Assembly: GCA_033807695.1 (NCBI GenBank)
Contig: CM066301.1
Span: 1,364,001-1,428,000, forward strand
Reading direction: 5' to 3'
DNA: 64,000 bases
From: Daedaleopsis sinensis
Lineage: Eukaryota; Basidiomycota; Agaricomycetes; Polyporales; Polyporaceae
Below, one piece after another: positions 42,991-55,700 of this stretch; the stretch's first letter is position 1, and the number at the start of each line of letters is the position of its first letter. The notes beneath the pieces were generated by a model. It made no database searches and was not told the origin of the DNA. It saw only the letters and a program-made list of their open reading frames with translations. The position numbers were made by a program, and so were the translations under genes.

Positions 42991-45900
42991 ATGCCACCAG
43001 CAAAGGCACGTCAACCTGCAGGACGCACAACCAAGGCCACCTCGTCGTCCAGGTCCAAGACTGCACCTATCTCTCCCGACGATTTGGCAGACAAACTAGC
43101 TACCAAGCTCACCATATCCGACTCCAAGGGTAAAACCAAGGCCCTCGAGCTCACTCCAGAAGCACGTAGAGCCAATGCTATGCGCTCCGTGAATGCGGCC
43201 TCCAAGACACTTTCTACCATACTCGACTCCGGCTGGAAGGCCTCAGAAGCCAAGTCCACTGATCGTACGACCGCTGCGTTGGTCACCAAACATGCCGCGG
43301 CTGCCCGCAAGGATTTGAACACTCTTCGTAACTCTAGTCCCGGGGAGGTGGATGTGGAGCGTGCTGCATCGAGCATAGTGGGGAAGCTCGCCGGCTTAGA
43401 GATGGTGCGTCTTCTAGTCCTCGCCCCACTTCACCTCTCACCCCCGCTTAGTACAACGCGGCTCTCGGCATCCTTCAAGACATGCATACTCCTCTCATTG
43501 CACTTTATCATCCCGATCCACCTGTGCTTTCTGGGTCGTCCCTACTACAACTACTCGCTCTGGCTCTGCATGACGGCGCGATCTCAGACCTCCATCTAAA
43601 TCTCATCTCCACCTACTTCTTGCACTCCATCCTCGTTATTACACAGACAACGAGCGACATACCTGCTCTGGCCGCCGCTTTGCACGATCATGATAGCCCA
43701 ACGCTGTTAACCTGGTCACAAGTGCTTGCCCGTCTACCTGACCAGCAGCAAGATCACATCTACACACGAACCTATACCATCACATCTCGTCTTGCATCGA
43801 CCAGCAATCACCCTACGTCTGCATATGCACTACGTATCTACTCCCTGCTTTGTCTTGCACATACACGACCGTCCGTTGTCGCCGCGAACACTTTCTGGGA
43901 ACAAGCCGTTAAGTTCACTGCAGTATATGCTAACTCAGACTCCGCGGCTCCTCGAGAAGGCGCACAGTCTGTATGTGAATCGCTCGCACGTCTCGTCGCA
44001 TGCGCGGAGAAGAGGCCGGACCGGGCGGAGTTCCTAGCTGGAACGGCTTTCGCTCGCTTCTGCGAGTACTGGAGTAGATTCGCAAAACAAGTAAGCTATC
44101 CGGGTCCAGAATCCCGAGTTGTTACTCACATCCGCACTAAGGCTAGCGACATGCGAACCCTCGAGCATATCGGGCGGTTGAACCATACCTGCGGCGGTGA
44201 CGCCCGGCCACCAGAAGAGCGGGCTGTGATCGAAACGTCTACTATATGTACTGCCCTCGCACATGCACTCGCTGTGTTCGAGCAATGGTCAGGTAAGAGC
44301 GTGAGTCTTGTCGGTGTTGGGGAATATGCGCTCATCACAAATACTGTAGAGTATGTTGAAGACTTCGCTACCAAACTACAAGAAGCGTCGGGTGTGATCA
44401 GACGATGTGGACCCTCGCTTGTCCAGAGTGGCTCTGACCATGATAGAGTGAAGAGGGGACTTGAGCGTCTTCGCCGCGCGACAACAAGGATCATCGAACC
44501 CTCCCAGAGCTCGGACGTCAATGTCCCTTCCGAAGTGAAGGCATGTGCGAAGACCATATTGGAACGTATTGTGGACATACTCTGCGAAACAATCACACAG
44601 GTATGGTCAATCTAGTTTGTGAGTTATATATAATCTCATCTATTGCTTAGCACGGCACTTCGACATCAAGCACTGTCACTCCTGCGCTGGAAGGTCTCTT
44701 CACGCTTTCGCGCACATCTTTTGTTCTCAACAACCCGGACACGTACGCGGCAGCGCACGCGCATCTTACACGCGCCGCAAAACTCGTGTCTTCGATCTCA
44801 ACCCCGCCCCAGCAGCCTTCAGCGTCGTCGACAAACTACACGCGCTGTATTGCAAGTGTGTACCACAACATCGCTGCCCAGCTTCACCAGAATGGCCGGT
44901 ACGACCATACAATCCGATTTCTCGATCAGGGCTGTCGACTCAGCCAGCGCGCACTTGATATGCACCGTGCCGCGAGGACTGGGACAGACGGTATGGATGT
45001 GGATGGCGAGACCAGGGGCAAGGAAGACGCCTGGAGGACGCTCGAGGACCAGCTATACAGACGCTGGGAGTTGTTGGGTGTGTGCCATGCCAAGACGGGT
45101 GACCGCAAGGTGCGTGCGTGCGTGTCACCGCCCCTCCAAACGTTAACCTATTGGCCAGCTTGCGCATCAAGCCTTCCTCGACGGTGTCAGGGCCTTCCCC
45201 TTCACGCAGCAATCTTTCGTCGAGCTCGCCCGCACAACACCGCCAACCCTCCTATTCGACGGTGCACCCGCACTCAGACAGCTTGGTGCGCTCGTCGACC
45301 GCGTCACATACATCGGGGCATGCGAATTGTTTCAGACACCCAGCGATGTGTCCGCGCTGTCTTGGTTCCCTGCTGCGGGCGAGGAGCTCGACCAAAGTGG
45401 CAAGTGCATCGTCGGCGCGCTGCTTGAGAGGCAGATCACGAGCCTGGAGGAAAGCAGGTGGAAACAAGGGATCAAAGAAGTGCTCGCAGCGCTGATCGAC
45501 GACGCTCTACTCGTCTACGATCCGGAAGAGCGGCCTCTCAGATATGTGCGGGTACTGCTGAAGAAGATGGAGGTCGCGTACCACACCGAACAGGGTGAAA
45601 TCAAGGGCGTGAGCGACGAAGTGCAAGCCCTACTCTCTCGGCAGGTATGTGCACATGCGTGGGCTTGATGGAAGTTGTATGTGCTGACGCACTACACAGA
45701 ACTATGGCTTGGACACACCCCTTGCGAAATTCTGCCCCGAATTCCTCGCGACCCTTCATTTGTGGCTTGCCATCCATGCGCACCGCACGCGCGACCCGGC
45801 GCACTCTGCGACCATCATTGCACATGCAGAGGAGGCGTGTAAGACTGTTCGGGCCATGGTCCCCGTTACCACTCCGAGACTGTCGTACGGCCTCGGGCGG

Positions 45901-48900
45901 CCTCCGAAAGACCGACTCGAGGCCGCCGAGCCCGTAAAGAGGACTACTAGGAGCGCTAAAGCTGCTCCGAAGGCGAGGACGGCGACAATACGGGTCAAAG
46001 CTCCTCCCGTTACTCCGAGGAAGCGTAGAGGTGTGTGTACGCCATGGTCAACGGAAGCTAAACTAAACTGAACATGCAGCATTGGACCCTATGTCTCTCA
46101 ACACTGCGGCCGCCCCTACCACACCTCCGAAGCCCACTTCAGGCGCAGGGGCGCAGGGCAAGATGGAGTTTGACGACTTTGCTAAGCTCATTCAGCTTAT
46201 ACGTGGGTTCCTCGCTGCTGTGTACTGCGGTCGCCTATGCCACTTTCTCATCACCTCTACAGGTATGGTGTCGCATTTGATCGGACTCGTCGGACACGTC
46301 CTTGTGCGGGTCCAGCTGCTAAATGCGGCACGACGGCTGACTGAGCGACATCTCGGAGTCACATCTGAAGGTACGTACGCGTGCTGTGCGTGCCCAGTTC
46401 TGCGGAATAGCTGACTATTGCGCCAGTGTATGTGTCGCTCACCATTGACACCGCGCACGAACACGTGAAACTCGGACGCGCTGAGAAAGCCGTGTCTGTC
46501 CTAGCGCATGTTCTGCCTGCGATCCGAAACGCCTCTCTCCCTCAGGAATTAGTCATCACGTTTTTGTTGAGATATTCAGAAGCGTTGGCCGCTAGTGGCG
46601 AAGTACTCAAAGCGTACGATAAGTCTCTCGCAGCAAGCAGAATATGCCGCTTATGATCTGTGATCGTACAGGTCGATGACATATTGTGACGCTGTCGCAG
46701 CGGCGTCGGACTTCGTCTCCGAGGAAAAGGGATTACCGACTAACCAGAAAATACGGGTGCGGGCCGCCCTTCTCGAGCGTGCTGCCCAAGCTGCGCTGTC
46801 ATATGCAGCGATTCAGGACGCGAGAGTAGGTTTCTAGCTCCCGGCCCATCTAGTGTTACGCTAACGTGGATATCCATAGGATGATCCAACTTCCTCAATC
46901 GAAGGCCTTCTGCAGGCGCTCCGGCTATGGAACCGTGCGATAGACACGATATCCCGCTTACAACCGGCTGCCCCAAAGCCACCCGCAGATGACAACCCGT
47001 TCGAGGCCCCACCGACACAAGCAGCTAACTCCAAAGCCGCGATCCAGGAAACACGGGTCCTCTCGCCCCGAGCCTCCCGCTCTCAGGTTCTCCTCGACTC
47101 GGCTGGCTGGCGGCTCGCCGAAGGCCTCCTCTCGACCCTCCTCTCGCTCTCGCAGGCATACGCCGCGCGCGGGTCCGCGCGCGAGGCCGAGTTCTTCGCG
47201 CATCAGACCAAGGACCTCGCGCAAGCACTGCACGCCCCGGTCATGATCAGCCGCGCGCTCGCGCAGCAAGGCGAGCTCCAGATCCAGCTCGGGCAGCTAC
47301 AGGACGGCCATGCGTCGCTTGTTGCGGCGGCGGAACTCGTGATGCACCTCAAGGGCCCCGACGCGGCCGAGGTGAGGCGGCTGATGGGGCGCTACAGCCA
47401 GCTGAGCGCGGATTCGAAGGGTGCCAAAGACTTGTTTGATGAGGCGGCGGGCCTATTAGACGAGCTAGGGAGCGTGTTCGCGAGTCTCGAAGGCGGGAGC
47501 CCGTGAGTTAGGTCAAGGTCTTCGTTGAACATAGCTAATACGTGTGCTTCCAGCGGAAGGAAGTCGTTGGGCATGTCGCCGAGGTCGCTCAACTCGCAAA
47601 TGTCCGAGAGCGTCCTTGCGCCGACGCTGCTTGCGCGGGTCCTTAGGCATCAAAGTGAGGCTCCCGCTTGTTCTATCGTTGTGTGTGCTCAGATGTTGTC
47701 CTCCCAGTCTCCCTATTACACGAAGTCGGCGAGGAGTACACAACCCTACTGGAGCGTTTTGCTAAGCTGCGACTGAATGCGGATGCGAAGGTATAACCTT
47801 TTTCATACGCTTAGGCTCGGCACATTGACAGACTTTTCCTCAGGCAGAGGAAACTGCGCTTCGCGCAAAACTCACCTTGGACGAGGTGTACTCGCGCTTC
47901 CGTGCCGATATGTTCCTCAGCTCACTCGCGGAATCTGGTGAATAGGTCTCGCTCGCTCGCCCAGGCGCGTAACTAACAAGCAGCGTAGCAATGACAATCC
48001 CAATGGGGATGTCTGGAGAAATTGTGCCTACGTCGGCGTCGCAGGATATGCTAGAGACTCTTGCGACCGCGGAGAAACTGTTCTGGGAGCACATGGGGCA
48101 CATCGCACGCCGTGGACATGTCTCCTCTGTCCGCGAGGCAGCTGTCTGCCTTGCGCTCATCAGGACCTTCCGCACAAGCTTAGGACGTGGAGACAAGTTC
48201 ACTCCAGTGCTCGCTGCGCAGTTACTTGGTGAGTCGATACATTCATCCGACTGATTTACTCCTCACTCGCACTCAACGGTAGATGCCTCGACCGTGACCA
48301 CTTTGCGTCGTGAGATGCTTGAAGTCATTCGTCACAAGTTCCTCAACATGAATGCTACAGACGACCTACAATGGCCACTGATCACTCCTAATGGATCCCC
48401 TCTCCCGCCGTCATCGAGACCAAAGCCAGTCACCCGCTACAGTAATTCCTTGTTGTCTGATGATGAGGAGCCGATGGACGACGTCGACCTGAAGGCCTAC
48501 TGGGATGCGGTCAGGAAACGCTACGAGGCGCAATGCTTCGACACCCAGAAGATGTCGATCAGCCAAGCGGATTCCCTTCCTCCGCACTGGATAGTTGTCA
48601 ATGTCAGTGTCACAGAGGACAGGCACACGATGTTCGTGACGCGGCAACGGGCTGGCAAGAAGCCCCTCATCTTCTGCCTGCCCTTGAAGGGCCGGCGAGA
48701 AGGGCAGGAGGACGAGCACCTGACGTACGAAGATGCTATCCTGGAGCTGCAAGAAATCATCCGGTTGAGCGATGAAGGCACTCGACAGGCGGCAGACGTC
48801 AAGAAAGACGACAAAGTTGCTCGGGTGGCATGGTGGAAAACGAGAACGGAGCTTGATACCCGACTGCGCGAGCTGCTGGCGGACATGGAGTTCTGCTGGC

Positions 48901-50188
48901 TGGGAGCGTTCAAGGTAAGCTAAGTTGCTTCTGATGCAATATCAACATAGCTAAATTCGATGATTCCAGACAATCTTTACGCCTTCCCAAGACCTGCCTG
49001 CGGACGATCTCGCTGCTTTACGAGCACGTTTGGATTCAGTGTTCCAGGGCAGTCTTGTCTTCCAGGACAAGAAGCCCAAGATGCGCGTAGGGCTCGACGA
49101 GGGTTTGCTCGAGTGCTTCTCGACGTTGTCGCCGTCATGTCGCGACGAGGAGCTAGAAGACCTCGTCTACTTCGTCCTCGACCTCTACCAGTTCCACGGG
49201 ATCCCCGTTGCCATCTCAGAAGTCGACGTGGATCAGGTTGTCGTCGAGCTCCGCAACACGCTCGAAGAGCACGCCGCGCGGGTCAAGGGCCATGTGCCGC
49301 AGGACGACGACAGCCACATCTTCCTCGTCCTCGACAAGAACGTCCAGGGTATCCCGTGGGAGTCCATCCCGGTCCTCAGGGGACAGAGCGTGAGCCGGAT
49401 ACCGAGCATGGACTTCCTCCTCGACCGGCTCGAGTTCTCGCACTGGCGGAAATGGGAGGATGGGAGGCCCCAGGAGGGCCTGGTCGACCAAGCTGCCGTC
49501 GATCCGCGCAAGACATACTACGTGCTCAACCCGAGTGGGGACTTGAAGGGCACCGAAGGCCGCTTCGCGGACTGGCTGAAGGGGATGAAGGGCGTCGGCT
49601 GGGACGGCGTCGTCGGCCGCGCGCCGAGCGAGCAGCAGCTCCTCGATGCTCTGACGAACCGCGATCTAGTCATGTGAGTGTATCCCGATGACATTTTGGA
49701 GCCCGTCGCTGACAAGCGTGGATGGATGCAGCTACTTTGGACACGGTGGTGCAGAGCAATACGTCCGCTCGCACAAGATCCGCCATTTGCCGCGATGTGC
49801 TGCGACGATGCTCTGGGGTTGTTCCTCGGGCGCCCTCAAGTACATGGGCGAGTTCGACAGAACAGGGACGCCGTATCACTACATGGTGGCTGGCTGGTGA
49901 GTTCCCTCGTCCGCGAGGTTTGGAGTTGCAACTGATACAATGCGCTGCAGCCCGACGCTCATCGCGAACCTGTGGGACGTGACCGACCGCGACACGGACA
50001 AGTTTTCGCAGTCCGTGTTCGACGATCTCCATCTCACTGCGGACGCGGTCAAGCGGTGGCGGCCTGACGCGGACGGCACTGATAGGACTTCGGTCGTCAA
50101 GGCGGTCGCGCGCGCGAGGGAGACCTGCAAGCTGAAATACCTGACTGGGGCGGCCCCGGTCGTGTATGGGATACCCTTCTATTTGTGA
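42991..50188 (+). CDS. ESP1: Separase (peptidase C50, Esp1)
   Basis: Caspase-like cysteine protease that cleaves cohesin at anaphase. I place 19 exons: 42991-43404, 43452-44090, 44142-44600, 44651-45109, 45159-45644, 45700-46030, 46080-46202, 46263-46370, 46427-46613, 46672-46825, 46880-47502, 47554-47654, 47693-47790, 47844-47937, 47989-48228, 48283-48914, 48970-49673, 49732-49896 and 49951-50188. This gives 2084 residues. Most of the protein is helical, TPR-like sequence. The C-terminal protease domain has the dyad His1955 in YFGHGGAEQY and Cys1981 in LWGCSSGA, 26 residues apart as in yeast separase. It ends in NLWDVTDRDTDKF and GIPFYL. A basic linker with KAAPKAR- and TPRKRR-like runs (about 780-810) may be a nuclear signal. 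All joins keep frame. Confidence 0.95.
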
Positions 50189-51273
50189 TATCTGTATGAG
50201 AGGCGCGTATGCGTATGTCAAGACGATCTAGAGGCATTTGGGGGGGAGCTGTATAGACGTTCTTTCAACACTCTCATGAATTAAACCGAGGACGCAGCGA
50301 CAGCCAACACCAGTGCGGAGTAAAGATACCGAGTGGCTGGTCTCGTACCCAGACGTTGAGTAGAAAGCCCGCCCGCGGCTACTCACGAGTGGCAAGCAGT
50401 CGGGCTCCATCGGAGTGAGCGAGTGTTGCGTCCCGTTTTGGTCGTTTGTTTGGCAAGAGCTTGTGATCCAAACAACCACATGATAACACGCGCTTAACAA
50501 GAGTGTTGGCGTATTGACTCGTTCAGGGTCGAGTGGAGCAAGATATAAGTATACAGGATGTGCTTCGCCAATGTGGTCGACCGACTACATAGTAGTCCCT
50601 CGACTACACCTCCCGTGCTGCCCGCCTGCTGAACCAATTTTGGAGATACTTGAGCTTGTATCTCTGGCAGCCCAAGGCTTCCATATCTCGGTGAAGCTCC
50701 CGGATCGATTCTGCAGTCGGCGTGCCGAAGACTTCAAAGTAGTCTGTGTCCTATCAATACTGATGGTACTGCGGGAGATGCACCGGGGCTGGGACGTACG
50801 TTCTCGGAGCCGACGCGCCTTGTGAGGGAGTGTCTGACGACGGCGCCATGAGTCGGGCGTCTGTTTTCGCATGACCGGTTGCAGGGGATGTTGATGAACC
50901 CTCAAGCATTGGTGTCCACTCCCCGAGTCCTTCTTATCGGATTTACAACAGAGTTTGACCGGGGTATTCAAGCTCTGTCCCTTGGAGATCTGTTCGGACT
51001 ACATCTGAGCAAGCAGTAGTTCTGCCACTTCTGTATTGAAGAGGACTTCTAAAAATCTGCTTTCTATGACGGGCAGCACCGGACAAAAACATTTTATTGC
51101 CTAGATTTCATGTTCAGATATGCAATTTCAAGTCCAGCAACTGGAATTTAGTCTCCGACTCCCAGACTTGATTATACTATTCATGTTGCTTTGCAAGCTT
51201 GATCTTTGCTCGTGTACATCACTTGCAAGCTTGGTTTGTACCCTAATGTATGACGGGCAGCACCGGACTCAGT
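50189..51273. other. Intergenic and outer edge of nested transposon region
   Basis: No gene seen. The words TATGACGGGCAGCACCGGAC occur twice, near 51065 and 51250, suggesting a duplication or secondary insertion at the left end of the outer element. Confidence 0.45.
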
Positions 51274-51606
51274 CGCGAGAATTCGAGTTCTATGCAGGTC
51301 TTTTTAGGTTCAATTCCAGCAAATGCTTATTCGGACCAAGAGTGTTGGTTCGGTTCGTTGTTATTCAAGTTAAACTTGAGATTAAAGTTTGATCTCAGTT
51401 CAAGTTCAAGTTCAATTTAAAAATCCAAGTTCAAGTTCAGTTTAAAACTCAAGTTCAATTTAATCTACTCAAGTTGAACTTGGTGCGGATCACGCCGAGC
51501 CGGCGTCTGCCACAGGCGGACCGAGCCGGTGGGCCCAGGGACGGAGTCCGAGCCTCCGAGGTGACCGAGCCTCCTCAATGTCCTCATACCTCCACTGTTT
51601 ACTACT
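51274..51606 (+). repeat. Left arm of long inverted repeat
   Basis: Matches 57702-58013 in reverse complement with an estimated 85-90% identity. It includes CGAGTTCTATGCAGG, a block of AAGTTC hexamers (about 51380-51480), GTGCGGATCACGCCGAGCCG and an inner end CCACTGTTTACTAC. Together the arms look like the termini of an older element that the Copia retrotransposon later entered. Confidence 0.8.
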
Positions 51607-52426
51607 ACAATTTTATCTAAAACTCGGTGTTATGTACACTGGGCTAGTTTATTTATCCAGAAGCTTAAATAGAGGCATAAAGATTAGTACTTACTACTTA
51701 ATGTGACCCCTCGGTTTCTAGATCTAGTTACTAGCTTTGGGATCATCAGTCTACGAGGTATACATATGCATACATGCTTAGACAGTCACTAGTCCTCATT
51801 GTGCCGTCACATTGAAGTCGTCAGTGCGCAGACAGCTACATGTACGTGCTTTCATGGGGTCTATGTGGAGAGCAGTCCCTGGATGATAGCGGCATGTTGG
51901 GACTTGAGAGCGGAAGACCCAGTGGTACTAGTAAGTAGTACCTACTAGTAATCATGCCAAGTTGTCGTGTGCCATGTACTAGTAGTAGCAGTAAATGTGC
52001 TGGGTTCTGCATGGACAGGGTTGCCTGGGCCAGCCACACCTACATAGTATCTCCAGGGTGCGGGTACAGCTGAGTCGTTGTGGCCTGAACATTGCACTGG
52101 CATGCACTGTGCTGATCAGCTCATGATGATGATTCTGAACAGATGAAGTTAGTGTACTGCGGCCCTTTGAAGACAGCGGCCCGCTCGGAGCTTACGGTAC
52201 TACTCTGACTCCATGTTCAGACATCGGGGGGGAGTACACTGGCTGTAGTATGTGGATAAAAGCTCTACCTACTACTAGTCGTGATTGTCAAGTGCGGGCG
52301 GGAGCGGGAGGTAAGTGAGGCCGGAGGCTGCAGTGGCACTGCCGCGTTCGGAGAGACAAGACTCGGACGGTCACCCGGCGGTAGTACCAGTGGTGGACCA
52401 ACTAGTACGTACCTTGACATACTAAG
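51607..52426. other. Interior of the outer inverted-repeat element
   Basis: No transposase or other coding frame recognised. It ends with the target site CTAAG (52422-52426) of the Copia insertion. Confidence 0.5.
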
Positions 52427-52770
52427 TATAATCGAGACACTCAGTCTGTGTATGCAGAACTATAGTATATTGATGTAGTACCTATAATCGAGACACTACA
52501 AGATGGGTAAGTATCAGATACAGACGAGTAAGAAAGGTAGCTCACCTCAGTCTGTGTATGCAGAACTGAGGTGACGGGACGTGCGGCAGCGATACTTAAA
52601 CGTATCGTAACAAGACTAATCGTGAACAAAAGAAACCGTCAATACTAAGGCACTTATAAGAAACTTGAGACCTTTAATTGTAAGTAGACAAGACGCGCAG
52701 CCGTCGCGTCTTGTACGCGCAAGGACCTGACGCGCGCGCGAGGACCGCGCGGGTTGCTCAATCCGCAACA
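52427..52770 (-). repeat. 3' LTR of Copia element
   Basis: 344 bp, matching 57259-57602 apart from about six substitutions, mostly transitions. The word TATAATCGAGACACT occurs twice within it. Confidence 0.92.
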
Positions 52771-52777
52771 CTCCCCC

Positions 52778-55700
52778 TCAAACCGGAGCGAGTCCGAGCG
52801 CGGTCGCGAAATGCTTGACCTTGACGGATGGGAGCGCCTTCGTGAGGGTGTCGGCAGTCTGGTCGTTGGTGGGGCAGTAGATGAGTCGAATCGAGCCAGC
52901 CTCGATGACATACCGGATGTAATGATACCGGATGTCGATATGCTTGGTGCGTGCGTGATACGAGCCGTCCTCGGTGAGCGCAATCGCTGACTTGCTGTCG
53001 GAATAGAGTGGGGTAGGCTCAGTGAGAGGGCGGAAGACCTCTCCAATGAGACGGCGAAGCCAAATGGCTTCTTTGGCAGCGTGGGTGGCGGCGACGTACT
53101 CCGACTCGGCGGTAGACAAGGTGACCAACTCCTGCTTCTTGGAAGACCAGGAGACGGCGCCGCCGTCAACCAGGAAGACGTACCCGGTGATCGCGCGCCG
53201 GTGCTCTTGAGTTGCGCCGTCTGCGTCGACAAAGCCTTGGAGTCCGCGCTGCTCGCCTCCATACGTGAGTGCGAGGTTCTTGGTGCCAAGCAGGTACCGG
53301 AAGACGCGCTTCAGCGCCTCCCAGTGTGGCCATCCGGGGTTCTGCGCGTACTGCGCGAGGGTTGAGACCGCGAACGCGATGTCCGGTCGAGTTCCCATCG
53401 CGGCGTACATGAGTGAGCCGAGAGCCTCCTTGTAGGGGACGCGCCGCATGCGCGCGACGTCCGTAGTGCTCTCCGGGCACTGGCTCTTCGTGAGCTGGAT
53501 GTTCGGGTCCATGGGAGTCGAGCACGGCTTGAGGTCGTCGAAATTGAAGCGCGTGATGATCGCGTCGATGTACGAGTGCTGCGAGAGGGAGAGGGAACGG
53601 TTCTCGCGGTCGCGCGAGACTTTGATGCCAAGTATCCAGGTGATTGGGCCGAGGTCGGTCAGCCTGTACCTCGCGCCGATCTCCTGCTTGTAGCGCGTGA
53701 GAAGCCGCTTTGAACTGCCTGTGATGAGACAATCGTCGACGTGTATGGCTAGGATGACAATATGAAAATTGTCGCGCTTGAAGAACACTCCGTAGTCCGC
53801 CTCCGCGCGCTGGAAACCGAGGTCAGCGAGTGCAGCGCATAGGGTCTCGTACCATTTGCGCCCGCCCTGCTTCAATCCGTAAAGCGCCTTCTTGAGCTTC
53901 AAGACGAAGCGCTTGCGGTCCGCGAGGTCGTGATCCGGCGGCTGTTCGAGGTAGACTTCCTCGTCGAGGGTCGAGTTCAGGTACGCGGAGTTGAAGTCGA
54001 ATGATTCCGCGGGCCAGTCGTTACGTGCTGCAATGGCTAGGATCAGTCGGAAAGATGCGAGCTTTGCAACCGGTGCAAAAGTCTCGTAATAATCGACCCC
54101 GTGTATCTGAGTGAAGCCGCGCGCGACCAATCGCGCCTTGTACTTGTCGATTTCGCCCGCCGCGTTCTTCTTGATGCGCAGGACCCATTTGCAGCCTACG
54201 ACGTTCCCGGTTTGAGGCCGCTCCACGACCTCCCAGGTCCCGTTCTCCTGCAGGCTCCGGATCTCCGCCTCGACAGCCTCCTTCCATTTCGGCCAGTCCG
54301 GTCTCTTCTTCGCCTCCTCGAACGTTGGTTCGAGACACTCTGCCTCGCCCATGACCGCGGCCATCGCGACATCTTCTTCGTCAACTCGCGCGCTCGCGAA
54401 TGCCATCGCGGCGACGTCTTCTTCATCCGCTACCTCCTCCACAGTCGCGCGAAGCTTCGAGCCAGCTTGGACGCCTTTCGGCAAGACCGGGCCGCCCGCC
54501 TTGCCTGTTGTACTGCCCTCCCCGCTTCTCAACCTGCGCACGTAGTCCGATTCCTTACGGACTCGTTGCGATCTCCGCGGTTCCTGTTCAAATCCATCAC
54601 CCAGAACATCGGGTGCGGGCGGTGTGGTTGTGTCGGAAGGTGGTGCTGCGTCGGGAGGTGGTGATGGCGCGGTGTTGGTAGAGTCGGGGAATGTAGCTGG
54701 TACGCGCTCGTTGATGTCATCCTGCTCCCCCTCGAGCGGTACATCATCATCCATGGTCTCGCGCGTGATGTCAAACTTCACGCTACGCTCCACTGTGACT
54801 GAGCGCCGATCGGGCCAGTAGATGCGGTGCGCGTCCGTTTCCTCATCGAATCCGACCCAGCGCCCGGTGTCAGCCCGACTTGAGAGCTTCGAGCCGCTTG
54901 GTGAGTGCACGCGCACCTCGCAGCCCCACGGATGCAGGTGCGCGAGGTTCGGTTTCTTGCCCCAAAAGGCCTCGTACGGGGTCTTCCCATCAAGCGCGCT
55001 CGTCGGGGTTCGATTCTTCAGGTACACAGCGTGGCTAGTTGCCTCGCCCCAGAGATAGTCCGGGAGCTTCGCGTCGTGCAGCATCGCGCGGACCTTTTCG
55101 ATCACGGTCCGGTTCGCGCGCTCGCTTACGCCGTTGTACTCAGGCGTGTCGTGCGTCGTGAGCTTCCGAGTGGTGCCGCGCGCCGCGAGATGGTCGGTGA
55201 AATCCGTGCTGAGGTACTCCCCGCCCCGGTCCGTGTGCAGGGTCTTGATCCGCGCGCCCTTCTGAGTCTCCAGGTACGCCTCGACTTTCTTGTATGACTC
55301 GAAAGTCTCGTCCTTCGTGCGCTGGAGGTGCTTGAATGTGTAGCGCGTGCTGTCGTCGGTGAACATCGCGTTGTAGCGCCGTCCTCCCAGTGTTTGAACG
55401 GGCGCCGGCCCCCACAGGTCCGAGTGTAGCTCGCCTCCGATCTCCGTCGCGCGTGGTCGTACGCGGTCCCTCGCGATTGGCTTGCGAGTCATCTTGCCTG
55501 CGCTGCACGCGTCGCACGGGGTGCGCGTCCCGTCGCGCAAGGAAAGCCCTTCGATCGCGCCTTTCACGACCATTTCTCGCGCGGCGTCGTGGGAGATGTG
55601 CCCCATGGTCCGATGGAGCTCGTCCAGGCTCAGGGCGCGCTCCTCCTTCGGCGTGATCCGCTCCTCAGCGGCCGGTGCCGCGCTCTCGGGCGCGGGGTGG

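Noticed and set aside
51300..51325. tRNA T-loop-like word GGTTCAATTCC
   Set aside because: No acceptor stem, D-arm or anticodon arm around it; the word belongs to the inverted arm of the outer element and recurs in the right arm.
51360..51480. CRISPR-like array of short repeats
   Set aside because: The AAGTTC units are contiguous hexamers without unique spacers, in a eukaryotic transposon arm.
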